From assembly GCA_002413785.1 (NCBI GenBank), contig DHXR01000036.1:15981-79980 (forward strand): a stretch of DNA of 64,000 bases. The letters run 5' to 3'. Origin of the DNA: Mucilaginibacter sp. UBA5151 (GTDB lineage: Bacteria > Bacteroidota > Bacteroidia > Sphingobacteriales > Sphingobacteriaceae). Shown here one piece after another: positions 15,323-24,325 of this stretch. A program made the position numbers and the translations under genes. Position 1 is the first letter of the stretch. Each line of letters opens with the position of its first letter. Under the pieces are notes generated by a model. The model ran no database searches and had not been told where the DNA came from. It saw nothing but the letters and a program-made list of their open reading frames with translations.

Positions 15323-16882
15323 ATGAAAAAACTACCTGTTTTGGTCGTTTGCTTAGTTTTAGCGAGCGTTTCGGTCTTGTTTTATTCATTCCAACCGCGA
15401 AATGGGAATGGTAAAAATCCTGATACAGTTCGGATTGAACCGGGGCTGGTTTCAGGTATTAAAAGCAAATTTAGCGGTGTTGTTGCTTTCAAGGGCATTC
15501 CATTCGGGGCACCGCCGGTAGGAGAATTGCGCTGGAAAACGCCGCAACCCGTGCAGCCCTGGAGCGGTGTGAAAAAATGTGAGGATTTCGGCCCAAGCCC
15601 AATGCAGGGGAAACCGGTCCCTTTTGCGGTTTACACGCCTGAGTTTCTTATCCCGGAAAAGCCTATAAGCGAGGATTGCCTTTACCTTAATGTTTGGACC
15701 AAAGCACACAAAGGCGATAAGAGGCCGGTTTTTGTTTGGATATATGGCGGCGGCTTTACCAGCGGGGGAACAGCAGTACCGATATATGATGGCGAGGCCA
15801 TGGCAAAAAAGGGAATCATATTTGTTTCCGTTAATTACCGGGTTGGTGTTTTTGGGTTCCTGGCACATCCTGATCTTACCAAAGAATCGCCGGATAAAGC
15901 ATCAGGGAATTACGGTTTACTGGACCAGATTGCGGCCCTAAAATGGATAAAGAAAAACATTGCAGCTTTTGGCGGCAATCCCGACAATGTAACTATTGAT
16001 GGCCAGTCGGCCGGTTCAATGAGTGTAAACTGCCTGGTAGCATCCCCGGCAGCAAAAGGCCTTTTTAACAAAGCTATTGCCGAAAGCGGTTCGCTGATGA
16101 TAGCCAATCCGCTGATAAAGGCCAATAACCTTGATGCAGCCGAACAGCAGGGCCTTAAACTGGCAGCGGCAGTTCATGCATCAACACTGGAGGAATTAAG
16201 AAAAGTGCCCGCTGATGATTTAATGAAATTCCCGGGCCGTTACGCGCCTATAGTTGATGGTTATGTGCTGCCTGAACCCGTTTCGCAAATATTTGCCGAA
16301 GGAAAACAAAATAATGTGCCGGTACTCACAGGCTGGAACGCGGACGAGAGTTTTGTGGCCGGTTTTAAAAAGAAAGAAGCCTTTATTCAGCAGGCTAAAG
16401 ATCAATATGGAAATGATGCTGAAAAGTTTTTACAGCATTATCCTGCAAATACAGATGAAGAGGCGGCACGGTCACAGGTCAAATTAAGCAGGGACATGAT
16501 TTTTGCCGCCTCTGGGTATAAATGGGCTTCCTTACAAAGCGCACAGGGCAAATCACCTGTTTACGTTTATTATTTTTCGCGAAAGCTGCCCGCTACGGCT
16601 GATTATGTAAAATACGGCGCATTCCATACCGGCGAGGTTGCATATACGATGAACAATTTAAAGTTCCTGCACCGCCCCTGGGAGCCTGCCGACCATCAGC
16701 TGGCCAGCCTGATGTCATCCTATTGGATAAATTTTATAAGCAATGGGAACCCTAACCGCAATGGCTTGCCGCCATGGCCAGGATATAATACCGCAACCAA
16801 ACAGGCAATGGTATTTGATAAAACATCCGGCAAACAGGAGCTTCCTGACTGGCCGGAATTGGAATTTATGGTGGGGAGGTAA
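15323..16882 (+). CDS. Secreted carboxylesterase (type B, para-nitrobenzyl esterase-like)
   Basis: A 519-residue alpha/beta hydrolase of the carboxylesterase type B family. An N-terminal membrane or signal segment (MKKLPVLVVCLVLASVSVLFYSF) precedes the mature part. The family features are visible in order: FKGIPFGAPPVGELRWKTPQP, the EDCLYLNVW motif, the oxyanion stretch PVFVWIYGGGFTSG, the nucleophile elbow GQSAGS with Ser229, Glu342 in NADESFVAG, and His435 in FHTGEVAY, forming the Ser-Glu-His triad. Substrate not predictable; relatives act on small esters and hemicellulose acetyl or feruloyl groups. It is divergent from the GH20 gene, with about 145 bases between the starts. Confidence 0.93.
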   Translation: MKKLPVLVVCLVLASVSVLFYSFQPRNGNGKNPDTVRIEPGLVSGIKSKFSGVVAFKGIPFGAPPVGELRWKTPQPVQPWSGVKKCEDFGPSPMQGKPVPFAVYTPEFLIPEKPISEDCLYLNVWTKAHKGDKRPVFVWIYGGGFTSGGTAVPIYDGEAMAKKGIIFVSVNYRVGVFGFLAHPDLTKESPDKASGNYGLLDQIAALKWIKKNIAAFGGNPDNVTIDGQSAGSMSVNCLVASPAAKGLFNKAIAESGSLMIANPLIKANNLDAAEQQGLKLAAAVHASTLEELRKVPADDLMKFPGRYAPIVDGYVLPEPVSQIFAEGKQNNVPVLTGWNADESFVAGFKKKEAFIQQAKDQYGNDAEKFLQHYPANTDEEAARSQVKLSRDMIFAASGYKWASLQSAQGKSPVYVYYFSRKLPATADYVKYGAFHTGEVAYTMNNLKFLHRPWEPADHQLASLMSSYWINFISNGNPNRNGLPPWPGYNTATKQAMVFDKTSGKQELPDWPELEFMVGR

Positions 16883-17119
16883 AAGGGTGAGTTTCAGTCA
16901 GGGAAATCGCTTTTAAATAATTAAAGCTTAAGGTACCATATACTGACGGGAAATTCACCAGCTATTCATGCCTGTCAGGGGCTACCGGTTTGTAGAAAAA
17001 GAAATCACAACAAAATATTACCCCGTTAGTTACCCATTCGCAAAGGGTACAGTATGTCAGGTGGGGAAATAAAGCTGCAATCCTGGACATCAGGGGTTGA
17101 TTTGTTGCCGTTTTTCAGT

Positions 17120-17406
17120 CCTGAAAGGGCGTAATATATCAACACAGGATGAAGTCCTGTGATAATACGAAGTCCCGGGACAGAAGCCCTGAAAGGGCGG
17201 GATATCGAATTGCCACCCAGCTATGTCTCCCGATGGGCTATCACTCATCGTTAACATATTACGCCCTTTCAGGGCTATGTTGCTGCTATTTATGACCGAT
17301 GGGCTATGCCCATCGTTAACATATTGCGCCCTTTCAGGGCTATACTGTTGCTATTTATGGTCGGCGGGCTATGCCCGTCGCAGATATATTTGTCCCCCCA
17401 CGGGGC
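17120..17406. repeat. Two-hairpin REP-like repeats, three tandem units plus inverted partial copies
   Basis: Units start at 17231, 17297 and 17362 (66 and 65 bp apart). Each has hairpin A of the type CGATGGGCTATGCCCATCG and hairpin B of the type CGCCCTTTCAGGGC. In unit 3 the A stem changes to CGGCGGG/CCCGTCG, which keeps pairing, and B is replaced by CCCCCCACGGGG. Two B-type segments in reverse orientation (CCTGAAAGGGCG at 17120 and near 17188) lie upstream. This is extragenic palindromic DNA, not coding. The rest of the gap 16883-17514 shows nothing recognisable. Confidence 0.8.
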
Positions 17407-17514
17407 ATTCGCTTTTTAAACGCGATTTCCCTGGAGTTTCAATGATGAGTTGCGTTTTGATTTTTTTTGTTGATTGAGTTGGATTTATCATTGCTTTTGC
17501 CGTTAAAACTTGGC

Positions 17515-18753
17515 CTACAATTTTATAAAAGCACTTTTTCCAACTTCGCTGCTGTCATTGACTTTTATCATCTGCACAATATATGTACCCGGTAACAGGT
17601 TGCTGACATCTGTTTGCCAGGTCTTAGTATTTGTTGTGCCTGTTTTTATAACAATCCCCGAAAGGTTTATGATTTTAATACTGTAGTACCCTGTCTCCTT
17701 ATTTTGAGTATCCGCCAGGTTGCTTCCCGAAACATCACCCGAAACCATTTCAAAATTAACGATGCCCTTTGCCGGGTTGGGATAAATATCAATACTGTTA
17801 TGGGCAATGCCGGCGGTTGCGTACGTCAGCTCAACCACATTCGAGTAGCTGACGCTTCCATTCAAATCCCTTATCTTTAAACGGTATTGATCTGTAGCAT
17901 TGGAGGGGCTTTTATCCAGGCAGCCGTAAGTGCCAAGGCCTGAAGATAATAAACTGTCTATACCATTATATGTTTGTCCGCCATCATTACTTCTTTCAAC
18001 CGTGAAATTGGTATAGCCTTGTTCATTTTCAGTTTTCCATGAAATCTGAGCCCCGTCGGCCGCTTTCACGGCAGTAAAATCAAGTAAATGAAATGCCAGG
18101 GCCGGATTTTGCCGGATAAGCAAGCTAAAACGATAGGAACCATAAGTATTCGTGTCAGCTTTGGCAATATTAAATGAATATGTCGGATTTTGGCGCATGT
18201 CAAGGGAGTCTTTTTCATAAGCATCCATTAACCAAATTTCATACAGCGCAGGTATGCCTTCCATTTCGGTCATGTTTAACTTATAGGCGCCGCTTGCTTT
18301 AGCGCCTGCATATAACCTTATAGCTTCGCTTTTGACAGGCAAGGGAACCCTGTAAATCGCCAGTTTAACATTATCGCTTGAAATACCCGCAAAACTGATT
18401 ACGCCAAAGCCCTGAAAATAAATGGCATCCTGGTTTACCACATATTTAGTACTGGCACCGGCTTTAAACCCTATGTAAATATCATCGGTAATAAGAGAAT
18501 CTTTATACAATTGTAAACGCAAATGGGGTACAGTGTCGACAAAATTGAAATGAATCGCCGTTTTTATGCCGCAGGCCTTAATAATAGTAGTGTTATCTGC
18601 AACCCTGAGATATGTTTCATTGATAGCTGTGTTTTTAATGCTCCGGCTGTAATTGATCAGGTTGCGGTTGAAAGAAGCAGTTTTTGCCAGGGCATTTTTA
18701 AGGTTAAGCATTAATAATGATGCCATAAACCAAAATAGTAAAGGCGATTTCAT
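17515..18753 (-). CDS. T9SS type A sorting-domain protein, shorter paralogue
   Basis: A 412-residue secreted protein. Signal-like N-terminus (MKSPLLFWFMASLLMLNLKNALA). Its whole C-terminal 200 residues closely resemble those of the 1079-residue protein encoded next to it: RFSLLIRQNPALAFHLL, GYTNFTVERSNDGGQTY, DQYRLKIRDLNGSVSYSNVV, then the Por secretion tail IYPNPAKGIVNFEM ... SIKIINLSGIVIKTG ... LPGTYIVQMI ... GKSAFIKL. The tail directs export by the type IX system and surface attachment. The N-terminal region lacks the pectin-lyase-like repeats of the paralogue. Function of the cargo domain is unknown; it may be a shortened duplicate. Confidence 0.85.
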   Translation of the reverse strand: MKSPLLFWFMASLLMLNLKNALAKTASFNRNLINYSRSIKNTAINETYLRVADNTTIIKACGIKTAIHFNFVDTVPHLRLQLYKDSLITDDIYIGFKAGASTKYVVNQDAIYFQGFGVISFAGISSDNVKLAIYRVPLPVKSEAIRLYAGAKASGAYKLNMTEMEGIPALYEIWLMDAYEKDSLDMRQNPTYSFNIAKADTNTYGSYRFSLLIRQNPALAFHLLDFTAVKAADGAQISWKTENEQGYTNFTVERSNDGGQTYNGIDSLLSSGLGTYGCLDKSPSNATDQYRLKIRDLNGSVSYSNVVELTYATAGIAHNSIDIYPNPAKGIVNFEMVSGDVSGSNLADTQNKETGYYSIKIINLSGIVIKTGTTNTKTWQTDVSNLLPGTYIVQMIKVNDSSEVGKSAFIKL

Positions 18754-19003
18754 ATTATTATAATTTAGATTTGAACAATACCTTGTACCAACCTTACAGC
18801 CGGTAATAATTTGTTCGCCCCTTCATCGCAATTCACCAATAATTGAAACCTCAGATTTTCAGTATAAATTGAAAATCATTTTATATTCCCTAATTATTAT
18901 ACGTATTAATAACACATTTAGTCTTTTTGTTTTCAGGAATAGTAAATATAACTATTTATTTACATTAAATCCGCATTTGAAAGTGCAAACAAAGCTTTCC
19001 GGA

Positions 19004-22000
19004 TTATAATTTAATAAAAGTACTTTTCCCGATTTCACTGCCATCATTGTTCTTAACCACCTGTACTATATAAGTCCCTGGCATAAGATTGCTGACATCA
19101 GTTTGCCAGCTTTGTGTATTTGTTGTACCTGTTTTTATGACCATCCCCGAAAGGTTTATGATTTTTATATCATAAGACGGTGTGACGCCCGACGATGTTG
19201 AAACCAAACCAGGGGTGGTAGCTATTGTTTGCAAAAGCGGTGAATTGGTTGATAAACCATTATTTCCGTTTTGCTGTATCTCCAAATTAATAACACCTGC
19301 CGAAGGATTAGGGTAAACGTTAATTTTGCTGGTAACAATATTGTCCCCATTGCCATAAATTAGTGTAACCACTTTTGAATAGCTGATGGCGCCGTTCAGG
19401 TCTCCGAGCTTGAGGCGATACTGATCTGCGGCAATCGGCGGATATTTATCCAAAAAGCTATAAATACCAAGAGCTCCGGACGGGAACCCGCCCAAAACAT
19501 TAAAAGTTACACCGCCATCAGTACTTCTCTCAATAGTGAAGTTTGTGTAATTTTGTTCATTCTCAGTTGTCCAGGCCACCTGGGCGCCGCCGGTTGCCTT
19601 TGTTGCGGTAAAGTTTAACAAACGAACCATCAATGCCGGGTTTTGGCGGATAACCAGGCTGAAACGGTTAGCGCCAAAGCTTGCGGGATCGGAATTTAAT
19701 ATATTAAAGCCATAAGCAGGGTTATGCTTAATATCCAGCGAGTCATTTTTATAAGCATCCATTAACCATACATCGTAAATTGCCGGTAGTGCCTGAACCT
19801 GTGCCATGTTTAATGTATACAATCCATCAGTCTTGCCATATACGTTCAAATTGATGGTCTGGCTTTTTTGCAGCGGCATAGTATTTACCGCCATTTGTAT
19901 ATTGTCGCTTGAATTGCTGGAAAAACCTACCTGTCCCTGCCCGGGTTTATTAGGTGCGTCTTCGTTAATTACATACTGTGTTTTGGCCGCAGGATTAAAT
20001 GCGAGAACTATTTCTTCATTATTTACCGAATCTCTGGCCAGTTTAAGCCGGATAACAGGATTTGTGTTTACCTGGTTTATTGTTGCAAGATCTGCTTTTG
20101 TAACCATCAGGCCATTTGTAGCGGTTGCAGTCGTCCCGGTAGTAGCTTTCCCGGTTTCATTAAAGATAAACTGGCAGGCATTGCCATAAGCCTGCACCAA
20201 AAAGCCCTGCCCACTTGCAATGTATCTTGATGCGCCGTTAGTTCCCACACCGGAGTTATCATCATACACGCCAAAAACATGTGAAACAGGGTTAAGCTCA
20301 TAAATAAATTTTGTTATGCCTGTATTGGAAGTGGTGTTAAACGGGGTTGCATAAATACCGGTAGTTGTGGTCGTAGTTTGGATGGCTCCCAAATCAATTG
20401 CGCTGGCATACGGGTTGCCTATAAGGTGAAAATATTGACTTGATGAGCCTAAATAGACGGAACCCGGATTGTACCAGTCTTTAAATACTACCTGCCCCTG
20501 GTTAAGTGTGCCGGTTGCAGTTACAGTTGCAGTTAGGGCGGAATAGGATGGATTTGTTAAATTGGCTGCGCCTTCGGACAGGTTGCCTCTGAAAAAACAA
20601 AGAAAACCGGTACCTGCGGGTATTGAGTAAGAACCACTTAGCCCGGCACCATTGGCGTTTAATGTGTAGGTAGGTGAAGTGCCGGTTCCACTGCTGATGG
20701 AGCTGACCCCAATAAAATTACTGTTTAAAAAACTACTGTATAGCGGGCTGAAACTTTCATCATAAAGATATATTGTTGGGTTTCCGCCTGTAGTAAACCA
20801 TCCGGCGGTACCGCCGGTACCTGTTAGATACAGGCTGTTTTTTAAATAATTTAAACTGTAAATATTGTTACCGCTTGCTGTACCTGCATATACCGGTGAC
20901 GAAATCAGCCTGTAACCCCGGTTGCCAGTGAGATAGCGCTGCACGTTTACAAAACCGCTTATTGGTGGCGCCGCATAAGCAATTGGAATTGGCGCAATGG
21001 CTGCAGAGCCTGTATTATCAGAATTCAGAGTGAGGTAGCCAACAGATGTCGACCCTGCAACCAATGTGGCAGGGCTTGTCATTGTTAAAACACCTGAGCT
21101 TGCAACGTAAAAATTTCCGCTTACTATTGTTTTTGGGCTGGCGCCGCTAAAGTTAACAGTGTATAATGTGGTACCATTGCCAGACCCTCCGTTTAAGCTT
21201 TGGGAAATGGCGCCATTGCTTCCATTAAAATTAACAGCAGGGCTGTTTAAAGCAACATAATCACCGGCGTCATTTGCAAGCAGGTTATAAAAATTTCCTG
21301 CAATGTTTAAATTACCTGCAGATACCGTTTTTATGCCAGTGCCTGAAAATTCAATATTCCCGTAACTTACCCCGCCTGTCAGGCCTGTGATACTTGCAGC
21401 AGTATATACAGTTTGCCCGGCGCCCATATACTCAACTGTGGCGCCTGTATTGTTAAATGTTATCGTATTTGTGCCTGTCGATGACAAACCTGAAAGCGCG
21501 GCAGCATTGGCAAGCTGTAGCGTAGCGCTACCTGTTGGAATTATAACTAACGAAGAAGAATTACCTGTGTTTGCGTTTGTAGTTTGTATGTTACCTGTAA
21601 TATTAGCTACGCCCCCCGTTAAATTAAATACAGCGTTATTATAACTTATTAGGCTACTACTATTATTAGCTGGGGAAACTGTTGTATTAAAAATTAAATT
21701 CGATGATAAGCTTAAACTTGTAATGCTTGAATTTATAATTGTGGCATTTGAGACAGAAACCGCTTTGTTGCCATTAGGTGGCGTTGGAGGAGGAGTATTA
21801 TCGCCAACCTGGAATAAACTACAACTCAATGTTCCGCTGCCGCTAATATTAGTAATAATTCCTCCGGTACTTCCGTTATGATCCTGGGTAATATTGCCGG
21901 TTATAGTAAGGGTAATACCTGTTATTGTTAAGGACATCATGCCCCCGTTATTTGAGCCAAATTCAATCGAAGCACAAGTTAATGCTGTTGTTAATGCGGG

Positions 22001-22243
22001 GTCGTTTAAGGCAGTGTAGGCTGTAACACCAATTCTCACAATGTCAGTTGTTGAACCTCCGCTTCCGGGATAGTTAATTGTTTGAGAAACTCCTCCAATA
22101 CTCCAATTTCCAGGGGTGGTCCATGATGAACTTGATATACCGGTCCAGTCATATGTGGTTGCGCCAAAACTGTTTAAAGTAAAAACCAGCAAAAATTGCA
22201 ATAGGCACACTTTAATTAAATGCATTTTCAAATCCTTAATCAA
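19004..22243 (-). CDS. Large T9SS type A sorting-domain surface protein
   Basis: A 1079-residue protein with a signal peptide (MHLIKVCLLQFLLVFTLNSFG after an alternative start six codons in). Residues 25-430 are rich in G, N, T and S with repeating short hydrophobic strands (ITGNITQDHNGSTGG, ITFNNTGATVEYMGAG), the form of a beta-helix or adhesin-like repeat region. The middle has segments such as GNPYASAID and a fibronectin-like part (VAWTTENEQNYTNFTIERS). The C-terminus is a Por sorting domain (INVYPNPSAGVINLEI ... LMPGTYIVQVV ... GKSTFIKL). Likely exported through the outer membrane by T9SS and displayed on the surface. No catalytic motif was recognised. Confidence 0.88.
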   Translation of the reverse strand: MIKDLKMHLIKVCLLQFLLVFTLNSFGATTYDWTGISSSSWTTPGNWSIGGVSQTINYPGSGGSTTDIVRIGVTAYTALNDPALTTALTCASIEFGSNNGGMMSLTITGITLTITGNITQDHNGSTGGIITNISGSGTLSCSLFQVGDNTPPPTPPNGNKAVSVSNATIINSSITSLSLSSNLIFNTTVSPANNSSSLISYNNAVFNLTGGVANITGNIQTTNANTGNSSSLVIIPTGSATLQLANAAALSGLSSTGTNTITFNNTGATVEYMGAGQTVYTAASITGLTGGVSYGNIEFSGTGIKTVSAGNLNIAGNFYNLLANDAGDYVALNSPAVNFNGSNGAISQSLNGGSGNGTTLYTVNFSGASPKTIVSGNFYVASSGVLTMTSPATLVAGSTSVGYLTLNSDNTGSAAIAPIPIAYAAPPISGFVNVQRYLTGNRGYRLISSPVYAGTASGNNIYSLNYLKNSLYLTGTGGTAGWFTTGGNPTIYLYDESFSPLYSSFLNSNFIGVSSISSGTGTSPTYTLNANGAGLSGSYSIPAGTGFLCFFRGNLSEGAANLTNPSYSALTATVTATGTLNQGQVVFKDWYNPGSVYLGSSSQYFHLIGNPYASAIDLGAIQTTTTTTGIYATPFNTTSNTGITKFIYELNPVSHVFGVYDDNSGVGTNGASRYIASGQGFLVQAYGNACQFIFNETGKATTGTTATATNGLMVTKADLATINQVNTNPVIRLKLARDSVNNEEIVLAFNPAAKTQYVINEDAPNKPGQGQVGFSSNSSDNIQMAVNTMPLQKSQTINLNVYGKTDGLYTLNMAQVQALPAIYDVWLMDAYKNDSLDIKHNPAYGFNILNSDPASFGANRFSLVIRQNPALMVRLLNFTATKATGGAQVAWTTENEQNYTNFTIERSTDGGVTFNVLGGFPSGALGIYSFLDKYPPIAADQYRLKLGDLNGAISYSKVVTLIYGNGDNIVTSKINVYPNPSAGVINLEIQQNGNNGLSTNSPLLQTIATTPGLVSTSSGVTPSYDIKIINLSGMVIKTGTTNTQSWQTDVSNLMPGTYIVQVVKNNDGSEIGKSTFIKL

Positions 22244-22668
22244 TAATTTATCAAATCGACGTTAGCAGGGCAATAATTGTACTAAAGCGGAACCTAAATT
22301 GTGAAAAAATAATAGATAAAACAAAAGCGATGCAGATAACCTTGTATTTTTTCTCAAAACGCATTAAATATTAAGTCGTAATTATATTGCATTGCATTAA
22401 AATTAATTTTGGATGGTATTTTCTAAAAATTACAAAATATTTTCCTAAGTTTAATATTAGATTTCCCCAAAACCGGGAATTATTAACAATTAATTTGAGA
22501 ACAATGCAAATATTTCCTCAAAAAAAGAAAAATGACGTTGAGCGCAGGTTTTAAGCGTTTTTTTAGTAAAAATAAATCAAACAAAAACAAATTTTATAAT
22601 GCGATTTAAAATCCTGAAAATTGTTTTATCGGGATACACATTCACAAAACAAGTACCCTGCATTAAAT
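22244..22668. other. A/T-rich divergent intergenic region
   Basis: Lies between the divergent T9SS surface-protein gene and the subtilase pseudogene. It is A/T-rich with no ORF, repeat or hairpin that could be supported; promoters for both flanking genes are expected here but no convincing -7/-33 pair was identified. Confidence 0.4.
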
Positions 22669-23571
22669 ATGACTAAACTTTACACAGCAACTGTTATTTC
22701 TTTTTTATTGCTGTGTTTGGCCGACGAAACATTTGGGCAACAGGCCCTGGTCACTGATGCCAAAAAACAAGAGCTGGCAAACTTTTCTAATCTTCAGAAC
22801 AGTTTGTTTCTATCGGGGCGCCAAAAGGCGTTGTCCATGGCAAAAACCTTTGGCTGGCCCATCGTCCGAAGAACAAAAAATGGCGGCCTGCTTTCTTTGC
22901 AGGGGATAAACAGCCTCGGCTTTCCGATATACCTTATTACCGATGACAATACAACTGCAGCTGCCACAACACAAACCAATTCGGTACAGCCCGGAGGCCC
23001 GCTGGTATCAGCAGCAATACCGGTTATGAGGTGGTCAGCTCGACAGGGAATGCAAAAAATATATTGACAGTAGGTGCGGTAAACCCCTTGCCTTTCGGGC
23101 CTGCCAATAGCCAGGACATAGCTATTGTGTCTTTCAGCAGCTGGGGGCCCACCAATGATGGCCGTGTTAAACCTGATATTGTTGCCGATGGGGTGGATGT
23201 GCTTTCATGCGGCAGCAGCGGCCCGGCTTCCTATATTACACTTTCCGGAACTTCCATGGCGGCGCCAAATGTTACCGGGTCGTTGTACCTGCTGCAGGAA
23301 TATTACGCGCAAAAGAACGGCGGAAATTTTATGCGCGCCGCAACGCTGAAAGGGCTGGCCTGCCACACCGCTTTTGACGCCGGCAATACCGAACCTGACA
23401 ATGGGTGTTATTAATTCCTCCGGACAGGTTGTTTATAACAGTGAGCAACAAATAACCGGAGGGAATGTCAGCACATCAGTTGATGTATCAAACCTTCCCT
23501 CCGGTGTTTATGTCCTGAAATTACTATTAGCAAAAAAAGTTTACTACAGTAAAATTGTTATTGTGAGGTAG
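22669..23571 (+). pseudogene. Decayed T9SS-targeted subtilisin-like protease (S8)
   Basis: Three pieces in changing frames. Piece 1 (22669 to about 22990): signal peptide MTKLYTATVISFLLLCLADETFG and an S8 propeptide-like start ending in a Thr/Gln-rich stretch. Piece 2 (about 23010-23400): the C-terminal half of the catalytic domain with STGNAKNILTVGAVN, SFSSWGPTNDGRVKPDIVA and the serine motif LSGTSMAAPNVTG. Piece 3 (about 23400-23571): a sorting tail with MGVINSSGQVVYNSE and LPSGVYVLKLLL. The regions carrying the catalytic Asp and His, and most of the part between the peptidase domain and the tail, are absent. Two internal deletions, at least one shifting the frame, explain this best. Confidence 0.85.
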
Positions 23572-23575
23572 AAAC

Positions 23576-24070
23576 CTAAAAAGTGTATTTCAACCCTAAA
23601 CCCGGCGCTATATCAACAAACGGCCCGGATGCCAGTTCTAACCTTGGGTTCAGATCAAGGCTGATAGCGATGGGCGCTTGGGGGATGTGGTATTCAAGTC
23701 CGATGACGCCATCAACACCAAGTAAAATACGGCTTGCAGCATACGTCTGATTACCGCCGTCAAATGTTTGATAGGTCCCGCTGCCTTCGGCGCCGATATG
23801 GGCGCCGGCGCCATAATAGAACTTTAATTCAGGTACGCCAAAAGCTTCCTGGTGTATTTCATATAAACCTGTTATCACTACGCCGTTATTCCGGAAACCC
23901 ACGATGCCTTCGAGCGCAATACCGCTGACAGGAAAGTATTTAACAGAGATACCGTTTTCGTAACCGCCGAATTTTAAGCCAAGGGCGGTTTTGTAATCCT
24001 GGGCCATTGATTGCCTGCTGATGAGTAAAAAAGTAACTAAAATGGATGAGTAGAAGATTATTTTTTTCAT
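23576..24070 (-). CDS. Outer-membrane beta-barrel-like protein (164 aa)
   Basis: Signal peptide MKKIIFYSSILVTFLLISRQSMA, then about 140 residues with alternating strands (GLKFGGYENGISVKYF, IALEGIVGFRNNGVVITGLYE, LKFYYGAGAHIGAEG, LLGVDGVIGLEYHI) and a terminal aromatic residue (GLGLKYTF), as expected of a small eight-stranded outer-membrane barrel. No enzymatic motif. It converges on the subtilase pseudogene with only four bases between them. Confidence 0.75.
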   Translation of the reverse strand: MKKIIFYSSILVTFLLISRQSMAQDYKTALGLKFGGYENGISVKYFPVSGIALEGIVGFRNNGVVITGLYEIHQEAFGVPELKFYYGAGAHIGAEGSGTYQTFDGGNQTYAASRILLGVDGVIGLEYHIPQAPIAISLDLNPRLELASGPFVDIAPGLGLKYTF

Positions 24071-24325
24071 AAATGTATTTTTTGATTAAACGACAAAAGT
24101 GCAGTTTTATGGCGCTTTGAGCAATAAATACTGGTTTTAAGATGCGAAAACGTTGGTTTTCAGGAATAAAAATTGCACCTGACATACGTCGGGCAGCGAA
24201 ACTCAACAGAGGCCCGGAAGCAAATCTCTTTTGCAACAATTTGACCTTTGTCTTTTTTTAAATAAGCGGCAACATAAAACATTCAACAGAATACAATAAT
24301 TTAGTAAAATTATTTAATCAATAAA

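Noticed and set aside
17120..17406. CRISPR array
   Set aside because: The repeats include the whole unit, with no unique spacers and no cas genes near.
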